Shown: positions 1-12,074, counted from the stretch's first letter. The stretch is DNA of 64,000 nt from Pseudomonas berkeleyensis (GCF_014109765.1 NZ_CP059139.1:1674001-1738000), one strand, 5' to 3'. Notes: a model not told the origin generated them from the sequence alone. A program made the numbers and translations.

Positions 1-330
1 GTCGCCCAGGTTGGCGACCATCAGGTCGTCGAGGATGCCGCCATCGGCATCGGTGAACATGGCGTAGCGCTGCAGGCCCACCGGCAGGTCGATGATGTCC
101 ACCGGTACCAGGGTTTCCAGGGCGCGCGCGGCGTTCTCGCCACGCAGCAGGATCTGGCCCATGTGCGAGACGTCGAACAGGCCGGCGGCCTCGCGGGTGT
201 GCAGGTGTTCCTTCATCACGCCCAGCGGGTACTGCACGGGCATGTCATAGCCGGCGAAGGGCACCATGCGCGCGCCGAGTTCGAGGTGCAGGGCGTGCAG
301 CGGAGTCTTGGCGAGGGTTTCAGTGGTCAT
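1..330 (-). CDS. gcvT: Aminomethyltransferase (glycine cleavage T protein), N-terminal part
   Basis: The T protein transfers the methylene group of glycine from the lipoylated H protein to tetrahydrofolate and releases ammonia. Only the first 110 residues are in the window; the gene runs off the left edge. The visible part begins MTTETLAKTPLHALH and contains MVPFAGYDMPVQY, FDVSHMGQ and the GILDDLMV segment, all typical of the GcvT N-terminus. It is the last visible gene of gcvH-gcvP-glyA-gcvT and starts 69 bp after glyA. In the P. aeruginosa gcs2 cluster sdaA lies between glyA2 and gcvT2; there is no room for it here. Confidence 0.95.
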   Translation of the reverse strand, partial: MTTETLAKTPLHALHLELGARMVPFAGYDMPVQYPLGVMKEHLHTREAAGLFDVSHMGQILLRGENAARALETLVPVDIIDLPVGLQRYAMFTDADGGILDDLMVANLGD

Positions 331-399
331 GTCGGTTTCCTGTTGGGTGCGCCGCGCGCACCGGTTGGGGCCGCAGCGCGACCCGTCGTTCGTCGGGTG

Positions 400-1653
400 T
401 CAGTCAGCGTAGACCGGGAAGGTAGCGCACAGGTCGGCGACCTGGCCGCGCACGCGCTCGATCACGGCCGGGTTTTCCAGGTCGTCGAGGATGTCGCAGA
501 TCCAGCCGGCCAGGGTGCGGCATTCGCTTTCCTTGAAGCCGCGGGTGGTCACTGCCGGGGTGCCGATACGGATGCCGGAGGTGACGAATGGCGACTGCGG
601 ATCGTTGGGCACTGCGTTCTTGTTCACGGTGATGTGGGCGTCGCCCAGCGCTGCGTCGGCCGCCTTGCCGGTCAGGCCCTGCTTGACCAGGCTGATCAGC
701 ATCAGGTGGTTATCGGTACCGCCGGAGACCACGTCATAGCCGCGCTGGACGAACACCTCGGCCATGCCGCGAGCGTTGTCGATCACCTGCTGCTGGTAGG
801 CCTTGAAGCCTGGCTCCAGCGCCTCCTTGAAGCACACGGCCTTGGCCGCGATGACGTGCATCAGTGGGCCGCCCTGGGCGCCGGGGAACACGGCGGAGTT
901 GAGCTTCTTCTCGATTTCCTCGTTCTTACGCGCGAGGATCAGGCCGCCACGCGGGCCGCGCAGGGTCTTGTGCGTGGTGGTGGTGACCACATCGGCGAAG
1001 GGCACCGGGTTCGGGTACAGGCCGGCTGCAACCAGACCGGCGACGTGGGCCATGTCGACGAACAGCAGGGCACCCACCTTGTCGGCGATGGCGCGGAAAC
1101 GCGGGAAGTCCAGCACGCGCGAGTAGGCCGAGAAGCCGGCGACGATCATCTTCGGCTTGTGCTCGACGGCCAGACGCTCGACTTCGTCGTAATCGATCAG
1201 GCCGTTCTCGTCGATGCCGTACTGCACGGCGTTGTACAGCTTGCCCGAGGACGACACCTTGGCGCCGTGGGTCAGGTGGCCGCCGTGGGCCAGGCTCATG
1301 CCGAGGATGGTGTCGCCCGCGTTCAGCAGTGCGAGGTACACGGCGCTGTTGGCCGAAGAGCCCGAGTGCGGCTGGACGTTGGCGTAGTCGGCGCCGAACA
1401 GTTGCTTGGCTCGCTCGATGGCCAGCGCCTCGACCTTGTCCACATGCTCGCAACCACCGTAGTAACGCTTGCCCGGATAGCCTTCGGCGTACTTGTTGGT
1501 CAGGCCGCTGCCTTGCGCCTGCATGACGCGCTGGCTGCAGTAGTTCTCCGAAGCGATCAGCTCGATATGGTCTTCCTGGCGCTGTTCTTCGGCCAGGATC
1601 GCTGCGAGTAGGGCATCGTCATAGCCCTGCAGTTGGTCGTGCTTGCTGAACAT
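400..1653 (-). CDS. glyA: Serine hydroxymethyltransferase
   Basis: This PLP enzyme interconverts serine and glycine using tetrahydrofolate, and here it probably turns glycine plus the methylene-THF made by the cleavage system into serine. The protein is 417 residues, the usual length. Its N-terminus carries [20 protein letters not shown], and the PLP lysine lies in [17 protein letters not shown] (the lysine after THHK/THK). The GAGGG ribosome-binding site precedes ATG at 1653. It lies 149 bp after gcvP, with a long palindromic repeat between them, and 69 bp before gcvT, in the same direction. This is the glyA2-type copy of the glycine operon; a second housekeeping glyA elsewhere is expected but not seen. 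Confidence 0.97.
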   Translation of the reverse strand: MFSKHDQLQGYDDALLAAILAEEQRQEDHIELIASENYCSQRVMQAQGSGLTNKYAEGYPGKRYYGGCEHVDKVEALAIERAKQLFGADYANVQPHSGSSANSAVYLALLNAGDTILGMSLAHGGHLTHGAKVSSSGKLYNAVQYGIDENGLIDYDEVERLAVEHKPKMIVAGFSAYSRVLDFPRFRAIADKVGALLFVDMAHVAGLVAAGLYPNPVPFADVVTTTTHKTLRGPRGGLILARKNEEIEKKLNSAVFPGAQGGPLMHVIAAKAVCFKEALEPGFKAYQQQVIDNARGMAEVFVQRGYDVVSGGTDNHLMLISLVKQGLTGKAADAALGDAHITVNKNAVPNDPQSPFVTSGIRIGTPAVTTRGFKESECRTLAGWICDILDDLENPAVIERVRGQVADLCATFPVYAD

Positions 1654-1734
1654 GATGAGGCCCTCTTTATCGTTTTTCTCGGGATGAAGTCAGCCCGCCC
1701 CGATGAAGGGGGAGCCGAAAGAAACGGGTTGGAT

Positions 1735-1792
1735 GTAGCCCGGATGAAATCCGGGAGCTTTTGACAGCTTCCCTGGATTGCATCCGGGCTAC
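1735..1792. repeat. Palindromic intergenic repeat, GTAGCCCGGAT type
   Basis: Two arms of about 25 bp beginning GTAGCCCGGATG face each other with two or three mismatches and a short loop. It lies between gcvP and glyA. Related copies lie at 23318-23361 and 32505-32564, with a half copy near 8125-8141. In mRNA it would form a stable hairpin that could attenuate or process the gcvP-glyA transcript. It looks like a dispersed REP/MITE-like element rather than a dedicated terminator, because there is no T tract. Confidence 0.8.
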
Positions 1793-1802
1793 GGGGCGGT
1801 GC

Positions 1803-4655
<2,853 letters not shown>

Positions 4656-4664
4656 GGCAGTCAC

Positions 4665-5048
4665 TCAGGCGTCGGCGTTGGCGTTCAACAGACGATCATA
4701 GCCGGCCTTGTCGAGCAGGTCGGCCAGCACGGCGTTGTCGGCCAGGCGCATACGGAAGAACCAGGCTTTTTCCAGTGGCGACTCGTTGACCAGCTCCGGG
4801 CTGCCTTCCAGCTCACCGTTGACCTCGACGATCTCGCCATCCAGCGGCATGACGATGTTGCTGGCGGCTTTCACCGATTCCAGCACGGCTACTTCCTCGC
4901 CCTGGGCGAAGGCCTTCACTTCCGGCAGTTGCACGTACACCACGTCGCCGAGCGCGTCCTGGGCGTAATGGGTGATGCCGACGGTCACCAGACCATCGTT
5001 GTCCAGACGCAGCCATTCGTGATCAGCAGTGAAACGCAACTCGCTCAT
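4665..5048 (-). CDS. gcvH: Glycine cleavage system H protein
   Basis: This small carrier shuttles the aminomethyl group between P, T and L proteins on a lipoyl arm. It is 127 residues, the normal length. The lipoylated lysine is in the VLESVKAASNI motif, flanked by the usual GDVVYVQLPEV and PLDGEIVEVN strands. It is the first gene of the operon; the leader from the predicted sigma-54 start site near 5100 is only about 50 nt, which leaves no room for a glycine riboswitch. Confidence 0.97.
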   Translation of the reverse strand: MSELRFTADHEWLRLDNDGLVTVGITHYAQDALGDVVYVQLPEVKAFAQGEEVAVLESVKAASNIVMPLDGEIVEVNGELEGSPELVNESPLEKAWFFRMRLADNAVLADLLDKAGYDRLLNANADA

Positions 5049-5111
5049 GTGAACTCCTCAAGGGGTGATGGCGCCCGCTTCTAGATGGCGGGCAAGATTG
5101 TAGAGAGCTAT

Positions 5112-5127
5112 AGCAATGCGGGTGCCA
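5112..5127 (-). promoter_or_regulatory. Sigma-54 promoter of the gcvH operon
   Basis: Read on the minus strand the sequence is TGGCAC-CCGCA-TTGCT, an exact match to the -24/-12 consensus TGGCAC-N5-TTGCW. It lies 64 bp upstream of the gcvH start. A sigma-54 promoter needs an enhancer-binding protein, and the TyrR-like gcsR gene lies 1 kb away. Confidence 0.9.
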
Positions 5128-5190
5128 ATGTTAAAAATATCAATTAAAACAATGGCTTAAGTATTTTTCTGGGATTTGTGTGCGCCCCCT

Positions 5191-5308
5191 TGTAACGATA
5201 TCGCTACGAATGTCGGTGTCGCTTTTGGAAAAGTTGAGGTCGTGCCAGGCGGGCCGTGGGTTACAAGGCTTTGTTGCGAAATCGTTACGGTGGTTCGAAA
5301 TCGATACG
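5191..5308 (-). promoter_or_regulatory. Three GcsR-type enhancer boxes upstream of gcvH
   Basis: Three 18-bp boxes share the pattern TGTNNCG-N4-CGNTACG: TGTAACG-ATAT-CGCTACG at 5191-5208, TGTTGCG-AAAT-CGTTACG at 5272-5289 and TGGTTCG-AAAT-CGATACG at 5291-5308. They resemble the TGTAACG-N4-CGTTCCG sites known for GcsR of P. aeruginosa. They lie about 65-180 bp upstream of the sigma-54 promoter, as expected for an enhancer. Two are in tandem with a 19-bp period; the third is separated. The same stretch ends 75 bp before sodC. Confidence 0.8.
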
Positions 5309-5383
5309 GCGGTGTTGTCGGAACCGCTGGGTGGTGCGGGAGGTCGGTATAGCACTACTCACTGCAAAGGAGCGTCTGCACTC

Positions 5384-5935
5384 ATGAAACCCTTGATTCC
5401 ACTGGCATTCGCGCTATTGGGTGCCACCAGTCTGCACGCCAGCGAGACGGTCAGCGTGACGATGTCGCAGGCCACCGAGAGTGGTTCAGGTACGCCGCTG
5501 GGAACCGTAACCATCAGCCAGTCCGCCTATGGCCTGGTGTTCACCCCCGAGCTGAACGGCCTGGAGCCTGGGCTGCATGGTTTCCATGTGCATGTGAACG
5601 CCAGCTGTGATGCCGCGCAGGTCGACGGCAAGCTGACCCCGGCTGGCGCTGCCGGTGGCCATTGGGATCCGGACAACGCCGGCCGTCACGGTTTCCCCTG
5701 GGAAGACAATGCCCACCTTGGTGATTTGCCTGCGCTCTACGTCTCCGATGATGGCAGCGCCAGCCAGCCGGTATTGGCGCCTCGGCTGAAGCGCCTGGAA
5801 GAGCTCAATGGTCGTGCGTTGATGATCCATGCCGGCGCCGACAATCATTCCGATCATCCGCAGCCTCTCGGTGGCGGCGGAGCGCGCGTGGCCTGCGGGG
5901 TGATCAAGGTATCCAACGCCACCGCGTCGATCTGA
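5384..5935 (+). CDS. sodC: Periplasmic Cu/Zn superoxide dismutase
   Basis: SodC dismutates superoxide in the periplasm. The 183-residue protein starts at ATG 5384 after an AAAGGAGC ribosome-binding site; the frame is open further upstream, but that part overlaps the regulatory region. [20 protein letters not shown] is a signal peptide. The metal-binding and structural motifs are all present: [39 protein letters not shown] and the C-terminal [12 protein letters not shown] with the disulfide cysteine. It is divergent from gcvH and shares 335 bp of upstream DNA with it. Confidence 0.95.
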   Translation: MKPLIPLAFALLGATSLHASETVSVTMSQATESGSGTPLGTVTISQSAYGLVFTPELNGLEPGLHGFHVHVNASCDAAQVDGKLTPAGAAGGHWDPDNAGRHGFPWEDNAHLGDLPALYVSDDGSASQPVLAPRLKRLEELNGRALMIHAGADNHSDHPQPLGGGGARVACGVIKVSNATASI

Positions 5936-5940
5936 TCCGC

Positions 5941-5985
5941 GTAACCCACCGGACGATCTTCCGTGTTGCAACAATGGTGGGTTAC
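5941..5985 (+). terminator. Hairpin after sodC
   Basis: Ten-base arms GTAACCCACC and GGTGGGTTAC are perfectly complementary with a 25-nt loop, immediately after the sodC stop. There is no T tract, so it may be a repeat element that only stabilises or ends the sodC transcript inefficiently. Confidence 0.5.
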
Positions 5986-6055
5986 GGCGCACCGGAGCTT
6001 GCGGGGTCATTGGTATTTCAGACAGGCGCCTAACCCTCCCTACGGGGCGAGTGCG

Positions 6056-7576
6056 TCAGTGCTTGCCCGGTATCCCGTACTTCTTCAAGCGTTTGGCGAT
6101 GGCTGTGTGCGAGGTGCCCAGGCGTGCGGCCAACTGGCGGCTGGATGGGTGGCTGTCGTAGAGTTTTTCCAGCAGCGCCTTCTCGTAGTCGTTCATGGCC
6201 TTTTCCAGGCTGCCGACTTCGCCCTCGACCTTCGGCGCCACCTCGGTGCCGGCAATATCCAGATCATCCATCTCCACCCAGTTGCTGTCGCAGATGGCGG
6301 CAGCGCGGAAGATCACGTTCTGCAACTGGCGCACGTTGCCGGGCCAGCGCCCGGCCAGCAGCGCCGGGAAGGTGGCCGGCGCCAGGCGGCAGGGCAGGCG
6401 CTGGATCTGCGCACAGGCCTGGGCCATGAAGTGCTGGGCTAGCAAGAGAATGTCCTGGCCGCGCTCGCGCAGCGGCGGCACTTCGAGATTGAGTACATTG
6501 AGGCGGTAGAATAGATCCTCGCGGAAACTGCCTTCGGCGACCATCTTCTCCAGATCGCGGTGGGTGGCGCTGAGGATGCGCACGTCGACTTTCACCTCGC
6601 GGTCACCACCGACGCGGCGGAAGCTACCGTCGCTCAAAAAACGCAGCAGCTTGGCCTGCAGATAAGGCGACATCTCGCCGATTTCATCGAGGAACACCGT
6701 GCCCTGGTTGGCCAGCTCCAGCAACCCCGGTTTGCCACCGCGCTGTGCGCCGGTGAAGGCGCCGGGGGCGTAGCCGAACAGCTCGCTCTCGGCCAGATTC
6801 TCCGGCAGGGCGGCGCAGTTCAGCGCCAGGAAAGGGGCACTGCGGCGCACGCTGACGGTATGACAGGCGCGTGCGACCAGCTCCTTGCCGGTGCCGGTTT
6901 CGCCGTGAATCAGCAGCGGCGCGTCGAGCGAGGCCACGCGCAAGGCGCGAGCCTTGAGCGCACGGATCGGCGATGACTCACCGAGCAGCGAGTCGAAGCC
7001 TTCGGAATGATCGTGATGCAGCGCTGCCAGGCGTTCGCCCATGCGGCTGGGCGCATAAAGAGTGAGCAGGCCACCCGTCAGGCGACCGTCTTCGGTGATC
7101 GGCTGGGCATCGAGCAGCAGCGGCTGGCCGGCGAAATGCACCTCGCGCAGCGGTTGGTGAAAACCCGCGGTGAGCAGCGATTGTTGCAGCGCGTCATCGG
7201 CGAACAGGGTGGCGATGCTCAAGCCCTCGGGAGGGCGGGCGCACATGTCGACCAGCGCCGGGTTAGCCAACAGCACGGTGGCGCGATCATCCACCGCCAG
7301 CACCGGGTCGGGCATCGCAGCGAGCAGCGCATCGAGCTGCAGTCGCCGGCGCTGGCCGGGCAGGATGTCCACCACCTCCACGCTCTGCACGCCATGCACC
7401 TGCAGCAGCGCGCCGCGCAGCTCCTCGAGCACTTCGGCGCTCAGGGTCGGTGCATCGATATAGACGTTTGGCGGTACCATCTCCACCGCATCGAGGTTCA
7501 GATTGCGCCCGCCGAGCAGCGCCAGGACTTCCTGGGTGATGCCGACGCGGTCGATGAAGCTGACGTGGATGCGCAT
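6056..7576 (-). CDS. gcsR: TyrR-like sigma-54 enhancer-binding regulator GcsR
   Basis: It activates sigma-54 promoters, most likely that of the adjacent gcv operon, in response to glycine. The 506 residues show an N-terminal ACT-like domain (about 1-75, [20 protein letters not shown]), a PAS domain (about 80-180), an AAA+ domain with Walker A GETGTGKE (225-232), the sigma-54 contact loop GAFTGA (272-277) and Walker B VFLDEIG (294-300), and a C-terminal Fis/TyrR-type helix-turn-helix ([20 protein letters not shown]). The complete GAFTGA loop, unlike E. coli TyrR, means that it can work with sigma-54. It is convergent with sodC and lies within 1 kb of its presumed binding sites. Confidence 0.93.
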   Translation of the reverse strand: MRIHVSFIDRVGITQEVLALLGGRNLNLDAVEMVPPNVYIDAPTLSAEVLEELRGALLQVHGVQSVEVVDILPGQRRRLQLDALLAAMPDPVLAVDDRATVLLANPALVDMCARPPEGLSIATLFADDALQQSLLTAGFHQPLREVHFAGQPLLLDAQPITEDGRLTGGLLTLYAPSRMGERLAALHHDHSEGFDSLLGESSPIRALKARALRVASLDAPLLIHGETGTGKELVARACHTVSVRRSAPFLALNCAALPENLAESELFGYAPGAFTGAQRGGKPGLLELANQGTVFLDEIGEMSPYLQAKLLRFLSDGSFRRVGGDREVKVDVRILSATHRDLEKMVAEGSFREDLFYRLNVLNLEVPPLRERGQDILLLAQHFMAQACAQIQRLPCRLAPATFPALLAGRWPGNVRQLQNVIFRAAAICDSNWVEMDDLDIAGTEVAPKVEGEVGSLEKAMNDYEKALLEKLYDSHPSSRQLAARLGTSHTAIAKRLKKYGIPGKH

Positions 7577-7649
7577 TGATGACGGTCGAAATGGGCGGAC
7601 AGGCCGCGATTATGCCTGCTCAGCCTGGTATGAGGAAAAGGGCAGCACC

Positions 7650-7850
7650 GTGAACACAGAAAAACCGAGCCGCGCCGACTACCACCGCGAGCACCAGGCC
7701 CGCGCCGAAACCGAGGCCCAACGCCTGCTGTCGCGCAAGGCCGAGTTGCAAGGGCACTGGCTGGCCTGGGTGGCGCAGGAGTTGTACCAGCTCAGCCCAC
7801 CGGAGTTCGCCAACATGGTGCGTCGCGAGTTGCAGCGCTTGTCGCAGTAA
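7650..7850 (+). CDS. Small conserved-looking hypothetical protein (66 aa)
   Basis: I chose the GTG start at 7650 because a GAGGAAAAGG ribosome-binding region lies just upstream; the open frame extends further back, but there it overlaps the gcsR promoter. The product is short, charged and helical, with a central WLAWVAQELYQLSPPEFANMV segment, and has no signal peptide. It is divergent from gcsR. I do not recognise a family. It is more likely real than a shadow, since codon use is typical and no gene overlaps it. Confidence 0.6.
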   Translation: MNTEKPSRADYHREHQARAETEAQRLLSRKAELQGHWLAWVAQELYQLSPPEFANMVRRELQRLSQ

Positions 7851-8210
7851 TGGTGCCGCAGGAGCACCAATCCGTAGGAGCGGCTTCAGCCGCGATATCT
7901 TTCGTTTCACCAGCGGTGCGCACGGCGCACCCTACGGTCTCAGCCATGAGCCTCCAGTGACGGAGGGCGTACTCGGCTTTGGCCTCCTGCGTCGCTCTAT
8001 CTCCTGCATCCATGCAGTCGTCGCGAAGCACTACGCTGGATGGAGGTTGTCGCAAATGGCGGACTGTTCGCTTCGCTACGAGCGGCTGGCGTTCCGGTTC
8101 GCCCTACGCGTGATCCCCGCGTGCATCTCTGGATACATCCGGGCTACGAAAGTGGTACGCACGGCACGCCCCATACGCTCCCGCTAGAGGCGTCTTTAGC
8201 TGCGATTGGT
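7851..8210. repeat. Gene-free stretch with REP-like fragments
   Basis: No gene is supported here. It contains a REP palindrome GTAGGAGCGG-CTTCAGCCGC near 7875-7897, a GTGCGCACGGCGCACCCTAC element near 7915-7934, another GGCGCACC/CGCACGGC-like trace near 8155-8170, and a half copy of the GTAGCCCGGAT family near 8125-8141 (ATACATCCGGGCTAC). Short open frames here read through these repeats and are not convincing genes. Confidence 0.7.
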
Positions 8211-9209
8211 TCAGGGCACGAGCCTGAACCAATCGATCACGCCCACGTCCTGATTCTCATGAATGCCCAGTACCTCGCCGGCAGCGTTCTGCTCCACCGA
8301 CACATTCGGCTTGAGCGGCTGGCCGTCACGGCGATCCATGGCTGGCGCTTCGTCGTACGGGCTGAACAACAGGTTGCCTTGGTAACCGCGTACACGCGTG
8401 TCAGCCGGATACTGCATCGGCCCGAGTTCGAGTGGCTGGGTCAACTCGGCTTGCCAGCCCTGAAGCTCACCATAGGGCCCGTCGAGCCATAGGTTCCAGA
8501 TACGCAGCTCGAGCCCCTGGAAGTGGATCGGCGTGTCGTCGGTCGCCAACTGCCAGCGTCCGTCTTGCAGCGCCTGCACGGATACCGGTGCTGGCCAGAT
8601 GGCGCCTGCCACCTCGCTGCCCGCTGCCAGGGTGCAGCTGTCCAGCTGCCAATCCGCTGGTTTGAACTGTGTGCCAAGCGGGTAGCGGAAGGTGACATCG
8701 GCTTGCGACGAGCACAGCCAACCGTCGATACGTGCATCCTCTACCAGTTGCGCGCTGGCTCGTGTTTCGTCCAGAGACAGGCTGTGCACCCGCACATCAC
8801 GCACTTTGCCTGGTGCCTTGTCGAACTCGGCATGCTGCAGGCTCTGCAAACCATAGGGGAGGGGATCGCCACTCAGATTCGTGTCAGGCTCCAGGCGCGC
8901 GATCTTCACCCGTGTTCCGGCTGGCAGCACCAGTTCGCCGAGCACCTGTTCGGATTCCAGGCGCTGAACGAGTGCGCGTGCTTCGTACCAGTCCTGCAAC
9001 TGCCAGGTCAGCAATTGAAAGGCTGGCAGGCTGCCGACGATGAAGAATACGGCGAGAAACCCAAAGCGCTTGCGTCTTGCCAGCATGTAAGCCCTGGCGC
9101 GTGGATGCAGGCTGGCGCCGAGCAAGCCCAGCAGGCCGGGTACGCAGATGATGGCGAGCAGCAGGAACAGCGCTCCGAGCAGCATGGCCGTGGGGCTGAT
9201 GGGAATCAT
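8211..9209 (-). CDS. Hypothetical inner-membrane protein (332 aa)
   Basis: Two transmembrane helices lie at about residues 8-32 (AMLLGALFLLLAIICVPGLL) and 49-69 (FGFLAVFFIVGSLPAFQLL). They are followed by a large soluble domain of about 250 residues that is rich in beta-type sequence and probably periplasmic. Its C-terminus holds a repeating pattern of PADTRVRGYQGNLLFSP and DGQPLKPNVSVEQ. There are two cysteines in the domain (WLCSS and DSC), possibly a disulfide. I do not recognise the family, and the neighbours (REP region, endonuclease I) give no functional clue. Confidence 0.75.
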   Translation of the reverse strand: MIPISPTAMLLGALFLLLAIICVPGLLGLLGASLHPRARAYMLARRKRFGFLAVFFIVGSLPAFQLLTWQLQDWYEARALVQRLESEQVLGELVLPAGTRVKIARLEPDTNLSGDPLPYGLQSLQHAEFDKAPGKVRDVRVHSLSLDETRASAQLVEDARIDGWLCSSQADVTFRYPLGTQFKPADWQLDSCTLAAGSEVAGAIWPAPVSVQALQDGRWQLATDDTPIHFQGLELRIWNLWLDGPYGELQGWQAELTQPLELGPMQYPADTRVRGYQGNLLFSPYDEAPAMDRRDGQPLKPNVSVEQNAAGEVLGIHENQDVGVIDWFRLVP

Positions 9210-9328
9210 GGGACGTCCTTGTGGGCGCGGCGGGTGCTATGTGCGGCAGAGCTTAAAAGCCGTCCAGCGCCGAATCAACGCGCATGGTATCGAGAGCGCT
9301 GAGCGGGCACCGCACAAGTCCCTGATCC

Positions 9329-10027
9329 CTATCCGCGCCCGCGAGCACAGCGGCTCATATCCACCTTGCCCACGTACGGGTTGCCCCAACCCATCACGCA
9401 AGCCACCTGCTGGTTGCGCTGCTGTTCCCAGGGTTTGGGTGGGTAGGCCTTGTGCCAGGCTTCGTAGAGCTGACGATCCTGTTTCGACAGGCGCAGCTTG
9501 TAGCGGTCAGCCATGTAGAAGTAGGTGCGTGCGACCATTCCGCGTACGGCCTGACGCGGCATCACCTTGCGCGCCTTGAAGTCCACCACCGTCTCGCAAC
9601 GGCCGTATTGATGCGGCTTCTGTGGCAGCCAGGCGAAGGCGTAATTGCTGCGGTCGCCATTCACCTCGCCGATGCTCGGCACCAGGTTGTGCAGATCCGC
9701 TTCGGCCTTGCGGAACTGTACATCGTTGGCCGCGCAGTGCTTGCGTCCGCCTTTCTGCCAGCACTGGCGCTGATGGCCGATCACCCAGGCCGGAACGATA
9801 TGTTCCCACTCGATGCGCTGGGCGCGAGTGGCATTCTTGCGCGGCGTGTAGCTACAGGAACGCAGATCGACCCGAGTGCCACTGTACTTGCAGCCACAGT
9901 AGAACTCGGTGGATTGCTGGGCATACAGCGGCCGGGCAAGGCGTTTGGCTTCGTTGAAGTCACGCGGCGCAGCGTTGAGCGAGAGGGTGAGGAAACAGCA
10001 GAACAGAGGCAGTAGACATCGAATCAT
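9329..10027 (-). CDS. endA: Secreted/periplasmic endonuclease I
   Basis: This is an EndA/NucM-type non-specific nuclease that cuts double-stranded DNA outside the cytoplasm. The 232-residue protein has a cleavable signal peptide (MIRCLLPLFCCFLTLSLNA). The beta-beta-alpha-metal core is visible: IEWEHIVPAWVIGHQRQCW with the catalytic His, then DLHNLVPSIGEVNGDRSNYAF with the metal-binding Asn. Eight or more cysteines in pairs (FYCGCKYSG, RSCSYTP) suggest disulfides. It stands alone, with no obvious operon partner. Confidence 0.93.
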   Translation of the reverse strand: MIRCLLPLFCCFLTLSLNAAPRDFNEAKRLARPLYAQQSTEFYCGCKYSGTRVDLRSCSYTPRKNATRAQRIEWEHIVPAWVIGHQRQCWQKGGRKHCAANDVQFRKAEADLHNLVPSIGEVNGDRSNYAFAWLPQKPHQYGRCETVVDFKARKVMPRQAVRGMVARTYFYMADRYKLRLSKQDRQLYEAWHKAYPPKPWEQQRNQQVACVMGWGNPYVGKVDMSRCARGRG

Positions 10028-10096
10028 GGGGCCGCAGCGTAGCGGCGCGTCGAAGCGATGTGAAGGGATAAATGCTAATTTTTCAATGGCTTGGAT

Positions 10097-10134
10097 GATG
10101 GCCAGAGGCCCTGTTGGGCTGGCTTCTGGCCATC
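10097..10134. terminator. Strong hairpin between endA and the DsbA-family gene
   Basis: Arms GATGGCCAGA and TCTGGCCATC are perfectly complementary, with an inner GGCC/GGCT extension. It lies 36 bp past the stop of the DsbA-family gene, in the 142-bp gap before the endA start, so it probably ends that transcript. It has no long T tract. Confidence 0.6.
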
Positions 10135-10169
10135 TTCGATGCAGGCGTGGGCGTGGTCTGAGCGTTTCC

Positions 10170-10832
10170 TCAGCGCGCGGCGTCGATACGAGCCAACAAC
10201 GCTTCGGCGCCTGTATAGAGATCCTGCCCGACGATCACCTGGCTGTGCCCGTTCACCCGCAGCAGTAACTGTGGAACGCCGCCAGGAGGCATGATCTGCA
10301 AGGCTCGTTTGGCATCCGACACGCGGCGCTGGGTGATCGCCGCAAGCGCTGGGTCATTGCGCAGTCGCGTTGCAAAAGCGTCGGTATCGAGCGACAGGCC
10401 AGCGCTTGCTGCAACCTCCACGGCAATCTCCGCGACTCTGGCGGCATCAGAGGTGTCCACACCGTCGACATAGCGGGCGCATTGCGCGGCATGCAGCAGG
10501 CGTGGTTCCAGTATGGCGCTATGCTCGCCCAGCGCTACCAGTGCCCGCGTCAGTGCAGTCGAATCGAACACACCCTTGGGCGCCAGCAGCACCTGATTGC
10601 GATAGTTTTCGGTGAAACGCTGGCCGGTGAGTTCGGCGATGCGCTGGTCGTTATGCCAGGCGTGCTCGGCAATCGCCGCGATGGGGCGCGGTTGCATGAA
10701 CAGGCCAACGGGCATCATGCGCAGTGCGGCGCCATGCTGTTCGGCCAACCCTTCCAGCGCTAGTGCACTGGCGTAGCACCAACCGCACAACGGGTCGAAG
10801 AAGTACTGCAGTTCGAGTGATTCGGTGAGCAT
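10170..10832 (-). CDS. DsbA-family thioredoxin-fold protein
   Basis: A thioredoxin-fold protein of the DsbA/FrnE group. It has a CGWC redox motif at the N-terminus (YFFDPLCGWCYA), a helical insertion, and the cis-proline segment GGVPQLLLRVNG near the C-terminus. I chose ATG 10832 (MLTESLELQYF) because AAGGAG lies 8 nt upstream; an in-frame ATG eight codons earlier overlaps that site. No signal peptide is seen, so it is probably cytoplasmic and acts as a disulfide reductase/isomerase or GST-kappa-like enzyme. The exact substrate is unknown. Confidence 0.88.
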   Translation of the reverse strand: MLTESLELQYFFDPLCGWCYASALALEGLAEQHGAALRMMPVGLFMQPRPIAAIAEHAWHNDQRIAELTGQRFTENYRNQVLLAPKGVFDSTALTRALVALGEHSAILEPRLLHAAQCARYVDGVDTSDAARVAEIAVEVAASAGLSLDTDAFATRLRNDPALAAITQRRVSDAKRALQIMPPGGVPQLLLRVNGHSQVIVGQDLYTGAEALLARIDAAR

Positions 10833-10940
10833 GGGCGAAGTCTCCTTTTCGCCCACTCTATCGTTGCGTCATACGCGGATATACAGCGCAGCGGTGACAG
10901 GTTTGTTGCGTAGATCGCTCGATTCGCTCGCTGTTATACG

Positions 10941-12074
10941 TCAACTGAAGCGCGGCAACCGCTGATCACTGGCGTCGCTATCGCTCTCCACCTGCTGCGG
11001 CAGGCCTGCGACCTTCAGCACCGGCATCTTCTCGCCTACTAGGCGTAGGTCGCGACGGGGCAGGGCGAAGCGCACATCCAGCTCGCGCAGGGCATCGAGC
11101 AAGTGCAGGTTGATCTCCTGCTGGATGTCCATGTACTGGTTGTAGTCCGACGTGAGGACGATATAGACCACCTCGAAGGTCAGCTGGCTTTCGTCGAAAC
11201 CGAGAAAGTGCGCGCGGTCGAATCGGGTCTTGGGCGTGGCGCGGATGATCTCGCCGACCTTCTCCGCCACCTGGCGCACCTTCTCGCTCGACGTGTCGTA
11301 GTTGATGCCGAACTTGAAGACGATACGTCGGGTGTCCATGCGCTTGTAGTTGTGCACGATCTGCCGCAACAGGTCGGCGTTGGCGCACACCACCTGCTCG
11401 CCGCTGAGGCTACGGATGCGCGTGGTCTTCAGGCCGATGTGCTCGATGCTGCCGGCCACCTCGCCGAACACCACGAAATCACCGATCTCGAACGGTTTGT
11501 CGACGCCGATGGACAGCGAGGCGAACACGTCACTGAGCACCGTCTGCACCGCCAGTGCCACGGCGATACCGCCGACCCCCAGGCTGGCCACCAGTGCGGT
11601 GATATCCACGCCGAGGTTGGCCAGGATCGACAGCAGCATCACCGACCACACCACGATCAGCACCATGATGCTGATGATGGTGGTCATCACCGGGTTGTAG
11701 TGGCCCCCGCTCTTGCCCATCACCAGGCTGCGCGACCACAGGCGCACGCCGGTATCGACCCACAGCGCCACCTGCAAGGCCAGGGCGACGAACCAGGTAT
11801 GGCTCAACGCGCTTTGCCAGGTAAGCGGCAAATCCGCCAGGCGCAGCGCCAACAGCAGGGAGAACGCCAGCAGCAGCAGGCGGTTGGTGCGACCGATCAC
11901 CATGGCAATGAAATGCGGCCAACTGCCGTCCTGATCCTTCGACCAGGCCTTGAGCCGCTTGTGCAGGGTGTTCACCAAGGTACGTAGTACGCTGTAGATC
12001 AGTAACGTGGCGACCAGCACAATCGCTACGTTCAGCCAGAGATCACGTTCAAGCCAGATATTCCACTGTTCCAT
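10941..12074 (-). CDS. MscS-family mechanosensitive channel
   Basis: A small-conductance mechanosensitive channel of 377 residues. Four or five transmembrane helices occupy residues 15-165. The pore helix TM3 is the glycine/alanine-rich ALVASLGVGGIAVALAVQTV, followed by LSDVFASLSIGVDKPFEIGDFV and the beta domain (GSIEHIGLKTTRIRSLSGEQ). The C-terminal alpha-beta domain ends at about residue 340 and is followed by a polar tail. It protects against hypo-osmotic shock by releasing solutes. It was next to the tRNA-Gly gene before the element at 12274-19459 inserted. Confidence 0.93.
   Translation of the reverse strand: MEQWNIWLERDLWLNVAIVLVATLLIYSVLRTLVNTLHKRLKAWSKDQDGSWPHFIAMVIGRTNRLLLLAFSLLLALRLADLPLTWQSALSHTWFVALALQVALWVDTGVRLWSRSLVMGKSGGHYNPVMTTIISIMVLIVVWSVMLLSILANLGVDITALVASLGVGGIAVALAVQTVLSDVFASLSIGVDKPFEIGDFVVFGEVAGSIEHIGLKTTRIRSLSGEQVVCANADLLRQIVHNYKRMDTRRIVFKFGINYDTSSEKVRQVAEKVGEIIRATPKTRFDRAHFLGFDESQLTFEVVYIVLTSDYNQYMDIQQEINLHLLDALRELDVRFALPRRDLRLVGEKMPVLKVAGLPQQVESDSDASDQRLPRFS

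Noticed and set aside
5140..5355. A 71-codon minus-strand frame upstream of gcvH
   Set aside because: It covers the GcsR boxes and has no coding character.
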